DNA of 64,000 bases from Diplonema japonicum (lineage: Eukaryota; Euglenozoa; Diplonemea; Diplonemida; Diplonemidae). Both the position numbers and the translations under genes were made by a program. Positions 24,600 through 35,224 of the stretch are shown here, one piece after another. The stretch spans positions 664,273-728,272 of the forward strand of contig OZ025667.1 of the NCBI GenBank assembly GCA_964019335.1, in the 5' to 3' direction. Each line of letters starts with the position of its first letter. Position 1 is the stretch's first letter. The notes beneath the pieces are model-generated. The model ran no database searches, had not been told where the DNA came from, and worked only from the letters and a program-made list of their open reading frames with translations.

Positions 24600-27463
24600 A
24601 TGGGAAAGGGTGAAGGTTGCTGCGGGAAGTCGTTCAACCCCGAGATCGGTGGCAAAAACGCGCAAGTTTTGGAGGGTGACACCGGGAAATGGTTGCCATG
24701 CGAAGTGAAAGATATACAGGGCGGGGGTTGCTGCGGTGGGGCGAAAGAGTACGTTGTTGATTACACACCGTCTACGGGAGGTTTGAACCTGGAAACGATC
24801 ACTGTACCGATCGCAAAGCTAAGGGAAAGAGAAGCGGCCATTAAGTTGGGTCCGGACGGGCTTCCCGACCTCGACGCTGGAAGAGGTTGCACAGATTGCC
24901 TTTGCTTGATCTTTTTCGCTGCATTCGCAGCAGGCTGGGTCTTGCTCGCCACCATCGCCATCGACAAAGGAAGCCCTATCAGACTACTCATGCCGAACGA
25001 TTTCCGTGATGAGATTTGCGGCGAGTTCCAACCCCGCACCGACTACCCTGAATGGTTCGTCCCAAAACCCGAATATAAATTAACCTACGGCATCTGCGTC
25101 GCGAAATGCCCCACACCAGGCGACATTGTCTGCAACAATGACTGGTCCAACATGGCAGCCTTCGAATCATCTGGTTTAAAGTGGAACACGGATCCTGTCC
25201 CTTCCGACTGGGGTGTAAACAACAAAGTCTACGAAATGAACGCAACCGAGGTCGAAGAGGCCAACGCCGTCTTTCCATTATCGTCGTACAGCCCGGACTT
25301 CGGAAACGGTACCACCGGCACCATAGCAAAGGTGCTGTCAATGTGGCCGAACATTCCTTTGGATGTGTTGGACCCCGTTGGGACAATTAGAAACTGTGAT
25401 TGGAGGGAGTCGAAATTCGGACCTACAGCGACGATAGCTGACAGGTTAGTCGGCGAGGCTGGGTACCCTGGTGGAAAGGTGTGCACGGAACGTGAGAAAT
25501 ACCTTCTGAAGAAGATGGTCGATGTCACCCCGCTGGTTGACAGCTTCAACTGTTTCTCGGCGACGTACCGTACGGACGATCTCGTGCACCGTTGCGTTCC
25601 GCTTTCGAACGACCGTGAGCAGAATTCCTCGAAGGCTTCGCAGCTTAAAGCCCTTGCACAGTCGTCCGCTGCAGGGAGATACTTCAGTGATGGGTTTGGC
25701 GAGCTCAAAGCATGCTGGCGAGTTCTCCTCATCTCCGCCTTCACAGCCATCATCATCTCCTTCATCTGGCTTCTGTTACTGCGCATTATGCTACGCCCTA
25801 TTGTCTACACAATCTTGCTTTTAATCCTCGCGGTCTTGATCATTGCCGGGTACGCATGCCATGTTTACGCCAATAACTTGGAAGATGTGACCTTACCTGG
25901 CGACACGTCGCATGACGAACAAGTCAAAACATGGAGAGCCTTCTCGTACGTGTTCTGGGGAGTATCCTGCGTCTACTTCGTTGTCATGCTGTGGTTGATC
26001 TCGCGCATCAGAATCGCCATCTGCGTGCTGGAGCAGGCGTCGATGGCACTGTTTTCCGCCCCGTCGGTATTGGTCATCCCTCCGTTAATGTTCATAGCCA
26101 TTGTAGGCTGGCTAGCTTGGTTCTTAGTGCTAGCAGCGTATATTCAGACGGTTCAGGACGTAACGACGGATACATTTTTAAAAGCTGCAGCGCCTGCAAC
26201 GGACACAATCACGGATACACTGGGGGATCTGTTGAACAAAACGGATTCGGTTCTGTCGCTGTCTCCTGAACTTCTTGACATCGCGACAAATCTTTCCGAC
26301 ACGGTGACCAGCGCCACAAATGTAAGCGATGCTCGGAACGGTTCCCTAGACGTCGACTCTACCACGGTGATACGATACATGCACGCATACAATTTCTTCG
26401 GGTTTTTGTGGATGGTTCAATTCTTTATCGCGATGGCTTTCTTCGTGATATCGGGCGTTGTCATCATGTGGTTCTGGTCGGCTTCTACAGCGGAGATCCT
26501 CTCTGGAGAAAAATCGAAGTCCACGGTCCCCTTTGCTATGAAGAACGCCTTCTACCGCATGATACGGTACCATCTAGGAACGCTTCTGTTTGGAAGCCTT
26601 CTTATCGCGATTATCCAGTTTGTTCGCGCGTTGCTTCTGTACATTGAGCACCAGCTGCCGGAGGAGCTCAAGGAATCAGCCTCGTTCAAAATCGTGAAAT
26701 GTCTTGTTCACTGCTTCTTGGCGTATCTGGAGCGAATCGTTAAAATTATCAACAAGAACGCCTTTATCATCACAGGCATCTTTGGGACATCCTTCTGCTC
26801 GTCCGCTCGTCGTGCGTTATGCTTCCTTTTGGCGAACATCGCCAGAACAGCTGTACTGACCGCAATGGCTGAAGTGGTAATGTTCCTCCTTAAGATTTTC
26901 ATCTGCGGTGCGAACGTGTACCTTGCCATGTTGATGATCAAGGAGGAGTCTTTGACAGATGATGAGAAGATCGAGTCGGTATGATCGATACAAGAAAAGT
27001 TTCAAAACTAAAAAAAAATCCAGGGTCTGTTCCCGCTCTTCTTCGTTCTTTTGATCTCTTTCGTCATAGCTGTGATTGTGATGAATTGTTACGACACATG
27101 CATAACAACGGTGTTTATGTATGGAAGCGGGCGGCAAAAAAAAAAAAAAAAAAACGGGATATAAAAAAAAAGGTGCTCCCTTGTGGACGAAGACAGAGCT
27201 GGAGATGGAGGCGATGCATATGTCTCTTACGTTCCACCTGAACTTGCAACTTTGATGGATAATGTATGGGGGAAAAAAAGGAGAGAAAAAAGAAGAAGAA
27301 AAAACCACAGTTCAAAAACCTCGGCGACATCGAGGCTGAGTACAAGGCTAAGTTGCGTCATGCTACAGCCAGCGATAATAAGAAGGGTGACGCGAAAAAA
27401 CCGGCCAAGAAAACCCAAGTCCATCCAAAATCGGAAAAAGCCCCTGACCAAGGGGAGTCATAA
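24600..27463 (+). CDS. Choline transporter-like protein (CTL/SLC44 family)
   Basis: Four exons (24600-26978, 27024-27118, 27173-27263, 27311-27463) encode about 905 residues. The SLC44 hallmark follows the cytosolic N-terminus: RGCTDCLCLIFF, a first membrane segment, then DKGSPIRLLMPNDF, matching the family pattern D-x-C-TD...NGDPxRLL. A large extracellular loop with N-glycosylation motifs is followed by about ten hydrophobic segments. The last membrane helix (FVIAVIVMNCYDTCITTVFM) is supplied by exon 2, which proves the first intron. Introns are 45, 54 and 47 nt with donors GTATG and A-rich interiors. The C-terminal tail is Lys-rich. SLC44 proteins carry choline or related solutes across plasma or mitochondrial membranes; the substrate here is unknown. 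An N-terminal Gly/Cys (MGKGEGCCGK) suggests possible acylation. Confidence 0.85.
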
Positions 27464-28710
27464 TGAGAGAGAGAAAAAAAAAAGAAAAAAAAAGAGGTGA
27501 AGGAATAAGAGGGAAACAAGTCACCTTTTTTCCTTTTTTTCTTTTTTACTTTTTTAATTTTTTTTTTTTTATACTTTTTCACTTCTAGTAGCAGACTCTT
27601 CTTTTTTTTCCTTTTTTTTTTTCCATGCGAAGAGACGGAATGCAGGGGTTGAAAAAAGGGGAGAGCCTCAAATGATGAAATTATATTTACTTGGTCGACG
27701 TGAGTCTCTGTGCCATCCCCCCCCCCCCCCCCCCCCACCTGCCTCCTGCGCTACTGCCGTGGGTAGGAGATAGAAAGGCACTTGTATAAAGGTTTTCCAG
27801 AATCGTTTCTCTTTTTCTTTTACCTTGCATTACGTTATTCTCAATCGCCCACGCCACGTGTGTGATCCATACTTTCTTTTACAGTTTTTTTTGGGAAATG
27901 TATGCATGGATCTAAGAAAAAAAAACACAATAGAATGATGCCGGGAAGAAAGGGGGGGGAAAAAAGAAAAAAGAATCATCCAATGCGAGCATCCCTTTCC
28001 CCTTCCTTACAGTACTCTTTTTCTACGAATTACTCATATCCTTCCCCTCCCCCCCATCCCCCTTTCTTTATTTCCCTTTACCTCGAAAGAAAAGAATTTG
28101 AACACATCTGTTATTTCTTCAGTACTTTTTTTTTTTCTCTTTCTTTCTTTCTTTCTTTTGTTTTGTTTTTTAAGTCTTAAAAAAGAGGGTGTTGAAAAAT
28201 GTAAACCGGAAAAAAAAAAAAAAAAAGAGTCCCAGACAAAGAGGTTTACAATAGTTTTATTTTTTTTAAAAAGCTCTCTTTTTTTTTGCATTGCCACCAT
28301 TGTTTTATTCTGTTTTTACAAAGAGGTTAAGGGGAAGGGTTTGTGCTGAGAAGGAGGAGACGGAAGAGGAAGAGCGAGGCAAGTGACGACATTTTTTTTC
28401 TCTCTCTCTCCTTTCTTTTTCTTTCTCCCCCCTTTTTTTTACAGATCCTGTACCCTCCCAGAGATGATGGGGAAAGGAATTCTTTACATTTTTCTCCCCC
28501 CTCCCCTTCCTATTATGCCAGAAGAAAACGAAGGGAGAAGAAAAAGAAAAATCGAAAAGAAGAGAGGGGGAGTGAAAGAAAATGACCCCCTTTCACATTT
28601 TTTTCGTCCCTTCTAACAAAACCAACTTCTTTCTTCTCTGCATTTTTTTTTATTTTTTTATTTTTATTTCCTTTTCCTACAAAACACTACAGGGAAAAAG
28701 CAGAAAAAAA
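27464..28710 (+). other. Low-complexity spacer
   Basis: Purine and pyrimidine tracts, including a C18-type run near 27719. No gene is supported. An acceptor-like CACTACAG (to 28692) precedes the next ATG. Confidence 0.6.
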
Positions 28711-29637
28711 ATGAGTGTTGCGAACCCTGTTCGACAGATAAGCTTCAGCCAAGATGGCAAAATATGCTGCGACGAAGGGGTCTTGTTTTCGGTGGAGAAT
28801 GGCAGGGTCTTGGACGAAATCCCTGAAAAATGCACGCATGTAGGGATGTTTGGAAGCAGCAACGCAGTGGCCGTGGTTAAAAGCAGCACCCCGCATGAGC
28901 TGTGCATTACGGACTTAACCACAGGGGAGACCACAACGAGGATAGGGTGCACCGGAGAAGTGAAACTACTGCGGGTACACAACAAGTTGATCGGCATTTC
29001 TTGCAAGGTCGACGACCTCAACAACCAGTTATACGTTTTCAAATTGCAGGAACCGGGCAACCCTTTTGGCGGCGTAGAATTGCTTTTCGAAACAGCTATC
29101 CTTGGGTTCGATTTTGCGCTGGCGGATGATTTTGTTGTTTGCACCATAAACGAGAAAGTGGCGTTGGTGAGGATTGAACTGTCAACTGCAACGGAAACCA
29201 TCCTCGTTCCGGATTATACATCAGAAGCACCGTCGTGTGTGTCTTTCAATGGTAAACAGGTGTTTGCGGTGTTTGCGGCGGCTTCGCGGAAATCGTTGCA
29301 GCTGTTTGAGAACTTTTGCGACGGGGAGCCCCCGACCCCCACAACGGTCATCAACTCTGTTTTCGAGCATCTCGCCATCCCCACGAACCCTGACTGCCAT
29401 CTCGTGTTCGTGGGCAGCTCGACCACTTATCTGTATACGTTGGACAAGCAGAATAGGAGCAAGTACTTAAACATTGGCTTCAAACCCTGTGCCCTCACCG
29501 TGACCTCTTCCCACGCAGTTGCGGCGCAAGTCAAGAGCGGCGTCACCACACTGCATTTATTCAAGTTGTCTCCTTTGGAGGCCGACGGTGTCAGCACGCT
29601 TCACCGAGAGTATGAACACTACTCACAGGCGGAGTGA
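28711..29637 (+). CDS. Putative beta-propeller protein, function unknown
   Basis: A 308-residue intronless frame. The sequence is a series of short beta-strand-like units (ISFSQDGKICCDEGVLFSV, ELCITDLTTGETTTRIG, QLYVFKLQE, CVSFNGKQVFAVFA, LHLFKLSPLE) typical of a diverged WD40 fold, but no GH/WD signatures are clear. It stands two genes before the PROPPIN at 34099 and has similar size, yet it lacks the FRRG lipid-binding motif. A nucleoporin, trafficking or PROPPIN-like role is possible; none is claimed. Start is the ATG after CACTACAG and a short A-rich leader. Confidence 0.55.
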   Translation: MSVANPVRQISFSQDGKICCDEGVLFSVENGRVLDEIPEKCTHVGMFGSSNAVAVVKSSTPHELCITDLTTGETTTRIGCTGEVKLLRVHNKLIGISCKVDDLNNQLYVFKLQEPGNPFGGVELLFETAILGFDFALADDFVVCTINEKVALVRIELSTATETILVPDYTSEAPSCVSFNGKQVFAVFAAASRKSLQLFENFCDGEPPTPTTVINSVFEHLAIPTNPDCHLVFVGSSTTYLYTLDKQNRSKYLNIGFKPCALTVTSSHAVAAQVKSGVTTLHLFKLSPLEADGVSTLHREYEHYSQAE

Positions 29638-31029
29638 CGGCTCACATGAGATTGTACACATAAGATTTTTTTTAAAGGTGGTTTGTAACGCGGAATCTTG
29701 GTTACCCTGGGAGCTCCGACTAGGGTTGAGCTGCACACCACACGACATGACGCAGAACGCAGCAGAAGCTACAGCTCGGCCGAGGTGCGCCCCTTAGTAG
29801 ACAGTTCATGCTGCGTTTGAACGCTGCTTAGTGTTGCAATCAAAGCCCCCCCCTTTTTTTTCTTTTTTTTTTCAGTGCCCTCAAGAGAGGGTGTCCCAAG
29901 TGTTTTTTTTTTCTTTCCAGAAACTACCATGGTATGGTGAGGTGGGGATATGTTTTGTTATCAATGTGAACGGTGTTCCCCCTTTCTTTCTTTTCCCCCC
30001 ATTTGAAAGTAGCCTGCTATCCTCCTGGGGGTTAGGACCTCGCACAAGCACAGGGTGGTGCACCTGCCCTTCACAACGAACTAAAAATCCTAGCACATAT
30101 GTCTCATTATTATTTATTTTTACCCTCATATCTTTGAAAAATGAATGGGTTCCAACACAGAACAAACGGAATAATAATATAAACAATGTAAGAGTCCTAG
30201 CACAGGTACCAAATACTGCTTCCTCTCCCTCTCCTTCAGCCAAATACAACAAGAACAACGTGTGGAGGAGAATCATTGCCCGGAATTGGGCAATTTCTTC
30301 TTCTGCCAAGTTCTTGTTATGTTTGTACTGCATAAGCTGTGCTGCACGGAAAGAGTTGATATGAGGGAGCTTCTTCTAGTAGTTCAGAAAAGGTGCCATG
30401 AATTACAAAGATCATCCGTCTCTAGCACTGCCTCACTCTCCATCTTCACAGATGTCGTTTTTCTCTACCTTTCTTAGGAGATCCGTCGATTCTTTGTCCA
30501 CAGCTGTGTCGCCTCCGCGAGGATAGAAACGACGGGCTTCTTCGTCCGCATCTGGGATAGAGAAGATACCTTTTCACGGAACTCAGGTTCGCCTCACTTT
30601 CGCCTCGCTTCAGGGTGTACACCAAAACAAAAATACTGAGATGACGGTATCGACACAGAGCAATGGTGTAGAATCCGAAAGCAAAACCAGAGAATCAGAA
30701 TGAATTGCCTTCTACTGCACAGAGGCAGCGTATCGATCACAATACCGAATAGGATATTGACATCGTGGACAATGGCAGAAAGGAAATACTGGATAAGTTG
30801 TCAACACATGAATACGATGCCACATGCCCTCTCTGGCAACGCAGAAGCACCCGGGTCACCTACAAAGCGGATTCCTATCATAGTGAATTATTATTGCTGC
30901 GTTATTGCTGTATTATTGCTGTATTATTATTATTATTAGAGAAAAGCAACGTACCCGGCAACCAAATAACTTTCTTCCACCGCCCACGGTTACCTCTGAC
31001 ATAAATAAAATCAGAAAAACTCAATCAAC
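29638..31029. other. Spacer with decayed repeats
   Basis: No supported gene. Part of the dispersed repeat (TTCCTATCATAGTGAATTATTATT) occurs at 30872-30894, followed by (ATT)n-like sequence. Short open frames on both strands have no recognisable content. Confidence 0.5.
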
Positions 31030-32500
31030 ATGACTAGTGAACTGGTGACTTTATTAAGAACTCGAAGAATGTTGGTGCAGAGGTGGATCGACGCCTTGAC
31101 CAAAGAGATCGAGACACAGGAGAAGGAGATCAAGGATCTGCAGAAGGTAGCTGATGCTGCAGAGACTGCCTGCAGAAAGAACCCGGATGATGATAATGAA
31201 GAGAAGCAGAAGCGTGCTAATCGCGACCTGCAAGATGCCAATACCGAGATGGGCAAGCTGAAGGATGAGAAGAAGGACTACAGCGAGATGCTGGACGCTG
31301 CGGTCAGAGGAGGACAACTCGAGGTATGTTGCTTGAACAATGTATAACCACTCACCACAGGCAGACTTGGAGACCTTCATGGATGGACTGAAGGGGATAG
31401 AAGTTGTGGCACCAGATGTGGATACGGAGAGGCGTGTTGGGCGTGAAGGCTTTGATCGAAAACTGCTTAAAATTGCAGTCCAGCAGCTCGAGGAAAAAGT
31501 GAGATACAAGTTCCTCCTTACACACGAGGAGAAAAAAGCAATCAGAAGCGATACCTTTGGCGTGGAGGAAGTGATGGGGAGGCGCCTGCTGGCTGTTGTG
31601 ACAGCTCTGTTGAACACAGCCAAAGGGGACCTGTCGAACTTGGATGGAGCGGATGGTGTGCAGAAGTGTGCTCTTACAAGATCAGCGTGGGACGACTTCT
31701 GCAAGAAGAAGCTTCACAGGATCTCAACCGTGATGTCAAAAAGGGGCTGAGTCGCCAGCTGCAAAAGCTGAAAGAGCTATCAAACGGAAGACAACTGGTT
31801 CTGCTGGTTGCTGTTGATGAGGCACAACAGCTTGATAAGATACTCAAACCGGACAAAGGGAGAAACAGCGGTGGTGGTGCACGTCTTGCACTTCGCTACC
31901 TCCGCGAGTTGTCTTTTCATTCGCTCGAAAATGAAACCCTGATCCTCCCGATAGCAACGGGGATCAACCCAGAAGTGTGCCTGTCTACGGGCAACCGTGG
32001 TACGAACACCTGTCTAGGAGAAGGAGAAGGCGAGGCGATGATGACACCTGAGGAGTTCGAAGAGTTTGCGTTGCTTGAACTTAAAAAGGTAAATGCCCAA
32101 GCCCCCGGTTTCTATAGCTACTATCAATCTCTTTTCTACCCCCGCGTGGGTGACTTCGTTCCCCGCTTACAGAGAAACCATCCCCTTGACCATCCCTTGC
32201 CGTTATAAGAAAAATGGTGTGGATGCACGTCTCGTCCTTGACTAGCTATGTGCAGTTGAGGGAACGTTTACAGATTGACAAAAAATCCATTCCGGCGGCG
32301 ATCACAAACATCCCACTGGCCAGCCTGGGTGATTCTGCTTTCTGTTTCGAAGAGTCAGCGTAAGGATGCTTGCCGACTTCATCGCAATCTTTGGTAACAA
32401 CTTTGAGAATCTACTGCTACGTCCGATGTCAAAAGACAAAGATCTCACAAAGGTACTCCGAGAGTGGATTGGGATGGAATCCATTAATTTGAAACATGCT
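31030..32500 (+). pseudogene. Broken multi-exon gene with Walker-B-like NTPase motif, possibly RHS/Crinkler-like
   Basis: ATG 31030 opens a coiled-coil segment (LTKEIETQEKEIKDLQKVAD). A likely intron (donor GTATGTTGCT at 31324, acceptor ACCACAG at about 31361) leads to ADLETFMDGLKGIEVV. Near 31720 the sense shifts frame and continues as DLNRDVKKGLSRQLQKL and then LVLLVAVDEAQQL, a Walker-B-like stretch followed by a helix and LILPIATGINPE. A second donor (GTAAATG, 32089) and an acceptor at about 32171 can be drawn, but the downstream frame is interrupted. The VDE motif with a following hydrophobic P-x-ATG strand recalls the NTPase of retrotransposon-hot-spot and Crinkler proteins, but no Walker A is visible. 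It may be a decayed gene or one whose exons I mis-joined. Confidence 0.35.
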
Positions 32501-32546
32501 GCGACGCTCACTGGGAGAAACCGCCACCCGTTCGCAGGGTCTGGGG

Positions 32547-32567
32547 GACTACTACTACTACTACTAG

Positions 32568-32608
<41 letters not shown>

Positions 32609-32609
32609 G

Positions 32610-32690
<81 letters not shown>

Positions 32691-32691
32691 G
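32547..32691. repeat. (TAC)n trinucleotide microsatellite
   Basis: About 48 units with two CTAGTAC interruptions. Open frames across it (poly-Leu, poly-Val, poly-Ser) are artefacts of the repeat. Confidence 0.95.
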
Positions 32692-32741
32692 ACGAGCATT
32701 ATAAGCTTCGTTTCCTATCACAGTTAATTATTATTACTGTA

Positions 32742-32772
<31 letters not shown>

Positions 32773-33430
32773 CATCCGGACAGTATGCACACAGGTTGGC
32801 AATGTTGCCAACTTGTTTTCCTCCCTCCCTTCTCCAAGCAGCTCTTTTTATTCATATTTATATTTCTGACCTTAGTCCCTCCTCCTACTTATCATTGTTG
32901 TAATACACCTGAGGACGATGGCAGCGATGGAAGGGTTGCCCAAGACGGATAAGGCGGGAAGGGCATGATCCCTTGATCCTTAGTGTTTATTATTTTCCTC
33001 TCTTGATAACCTTAGGCCTCGCGTTGCTTTTGTAGTATCAGCTTCGCGGACGTGTGTCCCCCTTCTTCCCCTGTCCCCCCCCCCCCCCCCCCCCCCCACC
33101 TTTTTATTCTTCCCTTGCAATATCATTTCAGCCGGCTGGCAGCGTAGCAGGGGGGGGGGGGGGGGGGGGAGGGGGGTGCACTGATCATGGTGTTCAAGCT
33201 AATCTTGTTCCTACATGTTTCTCTTCTGCTTCTTCATTCTTCTTTTCCCCCTTGTCACTCATACTTATTGCTATGACTGCTTGAGTGTCAAGCCCAAGTC
33301 GTCGTACCTTGTCTTTCCTCGTCAGTCATGACATCTTCTTATGGTTGCTGCCCCCCTTTTTTTATTTGCTCAGATAATCAAAAGCAAAAAAAAAGTGTGT
33401 TTAACCCGGACGAGCTCATATACCCCCACG

Positions 33431-33547
33431 GAAACGGAAACGTTTCCTTATGTTTCCTTAAGAAGGAAGCCGTTTCCATAAGAATTTTGAAAAGTTCGGA
33501 AACGGGAACGGAAACGGGAACGGGAACGGAAACGTTTCCACGTTTCC
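33431..33547. repeat. GGAAAC/GGAACG tandem array
   Basis: Repeated GGAAACG and GGGAACG units occur in both orientations (GTTTCC as well), with an inner spacer at about 33462-33497. Part of it could fold back on itself. Confidence 0.8.
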
Positions 33548-33603
33548 TGCCAGCATAGCCCTAGGGGGGGGGGGGGGGGGGGGGGGTCATAAGGGGGTCG
33601 TTA

Positions 33604-33858
33604 TTTGCCCTTTTTCAGGCTCTTCGCCAAGGGCATTTTGGGCCCTTAAAAAAACTGAAACATAAAATAGGGGCCCCTAGGATTACATAGGGAAAGTACC
33701 AAACGGGGGCCCCAAAATTAGAACATGATTCTGGGCACTTTTGGGGCCAGAAACCATCGGCAAACGGGGGTTTGGGTGATTTGTGGGCACTTTTGGGGTG
33801 GTTACAGTTTTTTTAAGGGCCCAAAATGCCCTTGGCGAAGAGCCTGAAAAAGGGCAAA
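33604..33858. repeat. Inverted-repeat element with 54-bp perfect arms
   Basis: 33604-33657 (TTTGCCCTTTTTCAGGCTCT...) is the exact reverse complement of 33805-33858. The 147-base centre contains two copies of GGGCACTTTTGGGG. Outside the arms, GGGGGGTCATA (about 33582-33592) and TATGACCCCCC (about 33881-33891) also pair, so the palindrome extends to about 310 bases. It looks like a MITE or a hairpin RNA source; no transposase is present. Confidence 0.85.
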
Positions 33859-34098
33859 AAGTGGCCCTTTTTAAGGACCATATGACCCCCCTACCCCACT
33901 CCCGCTTTTCATTCACAGTATCGAAACACGTACATAAGAGAGAAAAACTCAGGACAGGTGACTGAAAGGGAGCTTTTTTTTTTTAAATTCCTCTTTTCTT
34001 CCCCCCCCCCCCCTCCATTTTTTCTTTTGTTCTCAGAAAAAAAAACAAAAAAAAAACACAAAAGGGGGAGGGGGGAAAGAAGAAGAAAAAAAAAAGAT

Positions 34099-35153
34099 AT
34101 GACTTTGAACTTAGCACAGCGCAAGATCAGCAGCAAAGATGAAGTACTGTACATGTCGTTCAACCAAGACCACGGGTGCTTCTCTATAGGCACCGATGCG
34201 GGGTTTAGAATATACAACTGCGATCCGTTCAGGGAGACCTTCAGGCGGAAGTTCCCAAACGGCGGGATCGGGATAGTGGAGATGCTTTTCAGGTGTAATA
34301 TATTAGCGTTGGTGGGCGGGGGCAAACTACCCTGCTTTCCTGTGAATAAGGTAAAATTGTGGGACGACCACACGATGCAGGTGATCGGCGACATGACGTT
34401 CAACGATGAGGTGAAAGCGGTGAAGCTTCGAAGGGACAAGGTTGTGGTGGCGACGGAGTCCGCTGTATTCGTGTATTCGTTCGACAAGTTAGAACTGCAG
34501 CAAAAGCACAACACCTTCCACAACCCCTTGGGTGTGTTCGCACTATCGCCATCATCAGGGAGATGCGTCCTAGCATGCCTCTCACGAGACAAAGGTTACG
34601 TCTGCGTCGAAGATTCAACAGACGACAAAGGCGGATACACACAAGCTCACGAATCAGCGATAGCAATGCTTGCATTGAACGCAGATGGGACCCTCATGGC
34701 TACTGCATCAGAGAAAGGGACTCTTATACGGGTATATGACACATCTGGGACAGATAAGCTGCTTAAAGAGGTGAGACGAGGCACTGAGAAGGTCTTGATC
34801 TACTCCCTCTGCTTCTCCGCTGACTCAAAATTCCTTGCCTGTTCTTCATCCCACGGCACCATCCACGTTTTCGCCCTGGGCGACCTCTCCTCCGGTGACA
34901 ATAGCCAAGCGGCCAATAGAAAGTCTCTCTTATCTGTGCTGCAGCCTATTTCTGTTTGGTTCGCTTCGGAGTGGTCGTTTGCGTGGTACAACGGACCTGA
35001 GTGTGCTACTGTGTGTGTCTTTGGGGCGCATTCTGATACGCTTCATGTGCTCGGGGCGGACGGAACGTTTTTGAAGCTCACTTTCGACCCTGTGAAGGGA
35101 GGGGAATGCGTGCGGAAAAACACATTCAAGGTATACACGAAAAAAAAAAAAAG

Positions 35154-35194
<41 letters not shown>

Positions 35195-35224
35195 AATAAT
35201 CTGCAACAGTTCCCGTCCCAATAA
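34099..35224 (+). CDS. ATG18: PROPPIN beta-propeller (Atg18/WIPI/WDR45 family)
   Basis: Two exons (34099-35130 and 35210-35224) encode 348 residues. The seven-bladed PROPPIN pattern is clear: YMSFNQDHGCFSIGTDAGFRIYNC at the N-terminus, VVVATESAVFVYSF, and the lipid-binding region EVRRGTEKVLIYSLCFSADS, where the usual FRRG reads VRRG, so both phosphoinositide-binding arginines are kept. This is followed by FLACSSSHGTIHVFAL. PROPPINs bind PI3P and PI(3,5)P2 and act in autophagosome formation and endosome dynamics. The 79-nt intron is mostly poly(A); the last exon adds only FPSQ. Start is the first ATG after a poly(A)-rich leader. Confidence 0.85.

Larger units (their letters stand above)
32692..34098. 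other. Spacer rich in homopolymers and repeats
   Basis: It contains long C and G runs (near 33077, 33151 and 33567), a GGAAAC-type tandem array (33431-33547), one copy of a dispersed 16-mer (33406-33421) and a 54-bp inverted repeat (33604-33858). No protein gene is supported. Confidence 0.6.

Noticed and set aside
29881-30333. Minus-strand 150-codon frame
   Set aside because: Opposite to the transcription direction of all genes here, low-information content, and overlaps decayed repeats.
32302-32721. Poly-Ser, poly-Val and poly-Leu frames
   Set aside because: Translation of a (TAC)n microsatellite.
33683-33916. Minus-strand 77-codon frame within the palindrome
   Set aside because: Created by the inverted-repeat arms; no coding signal.
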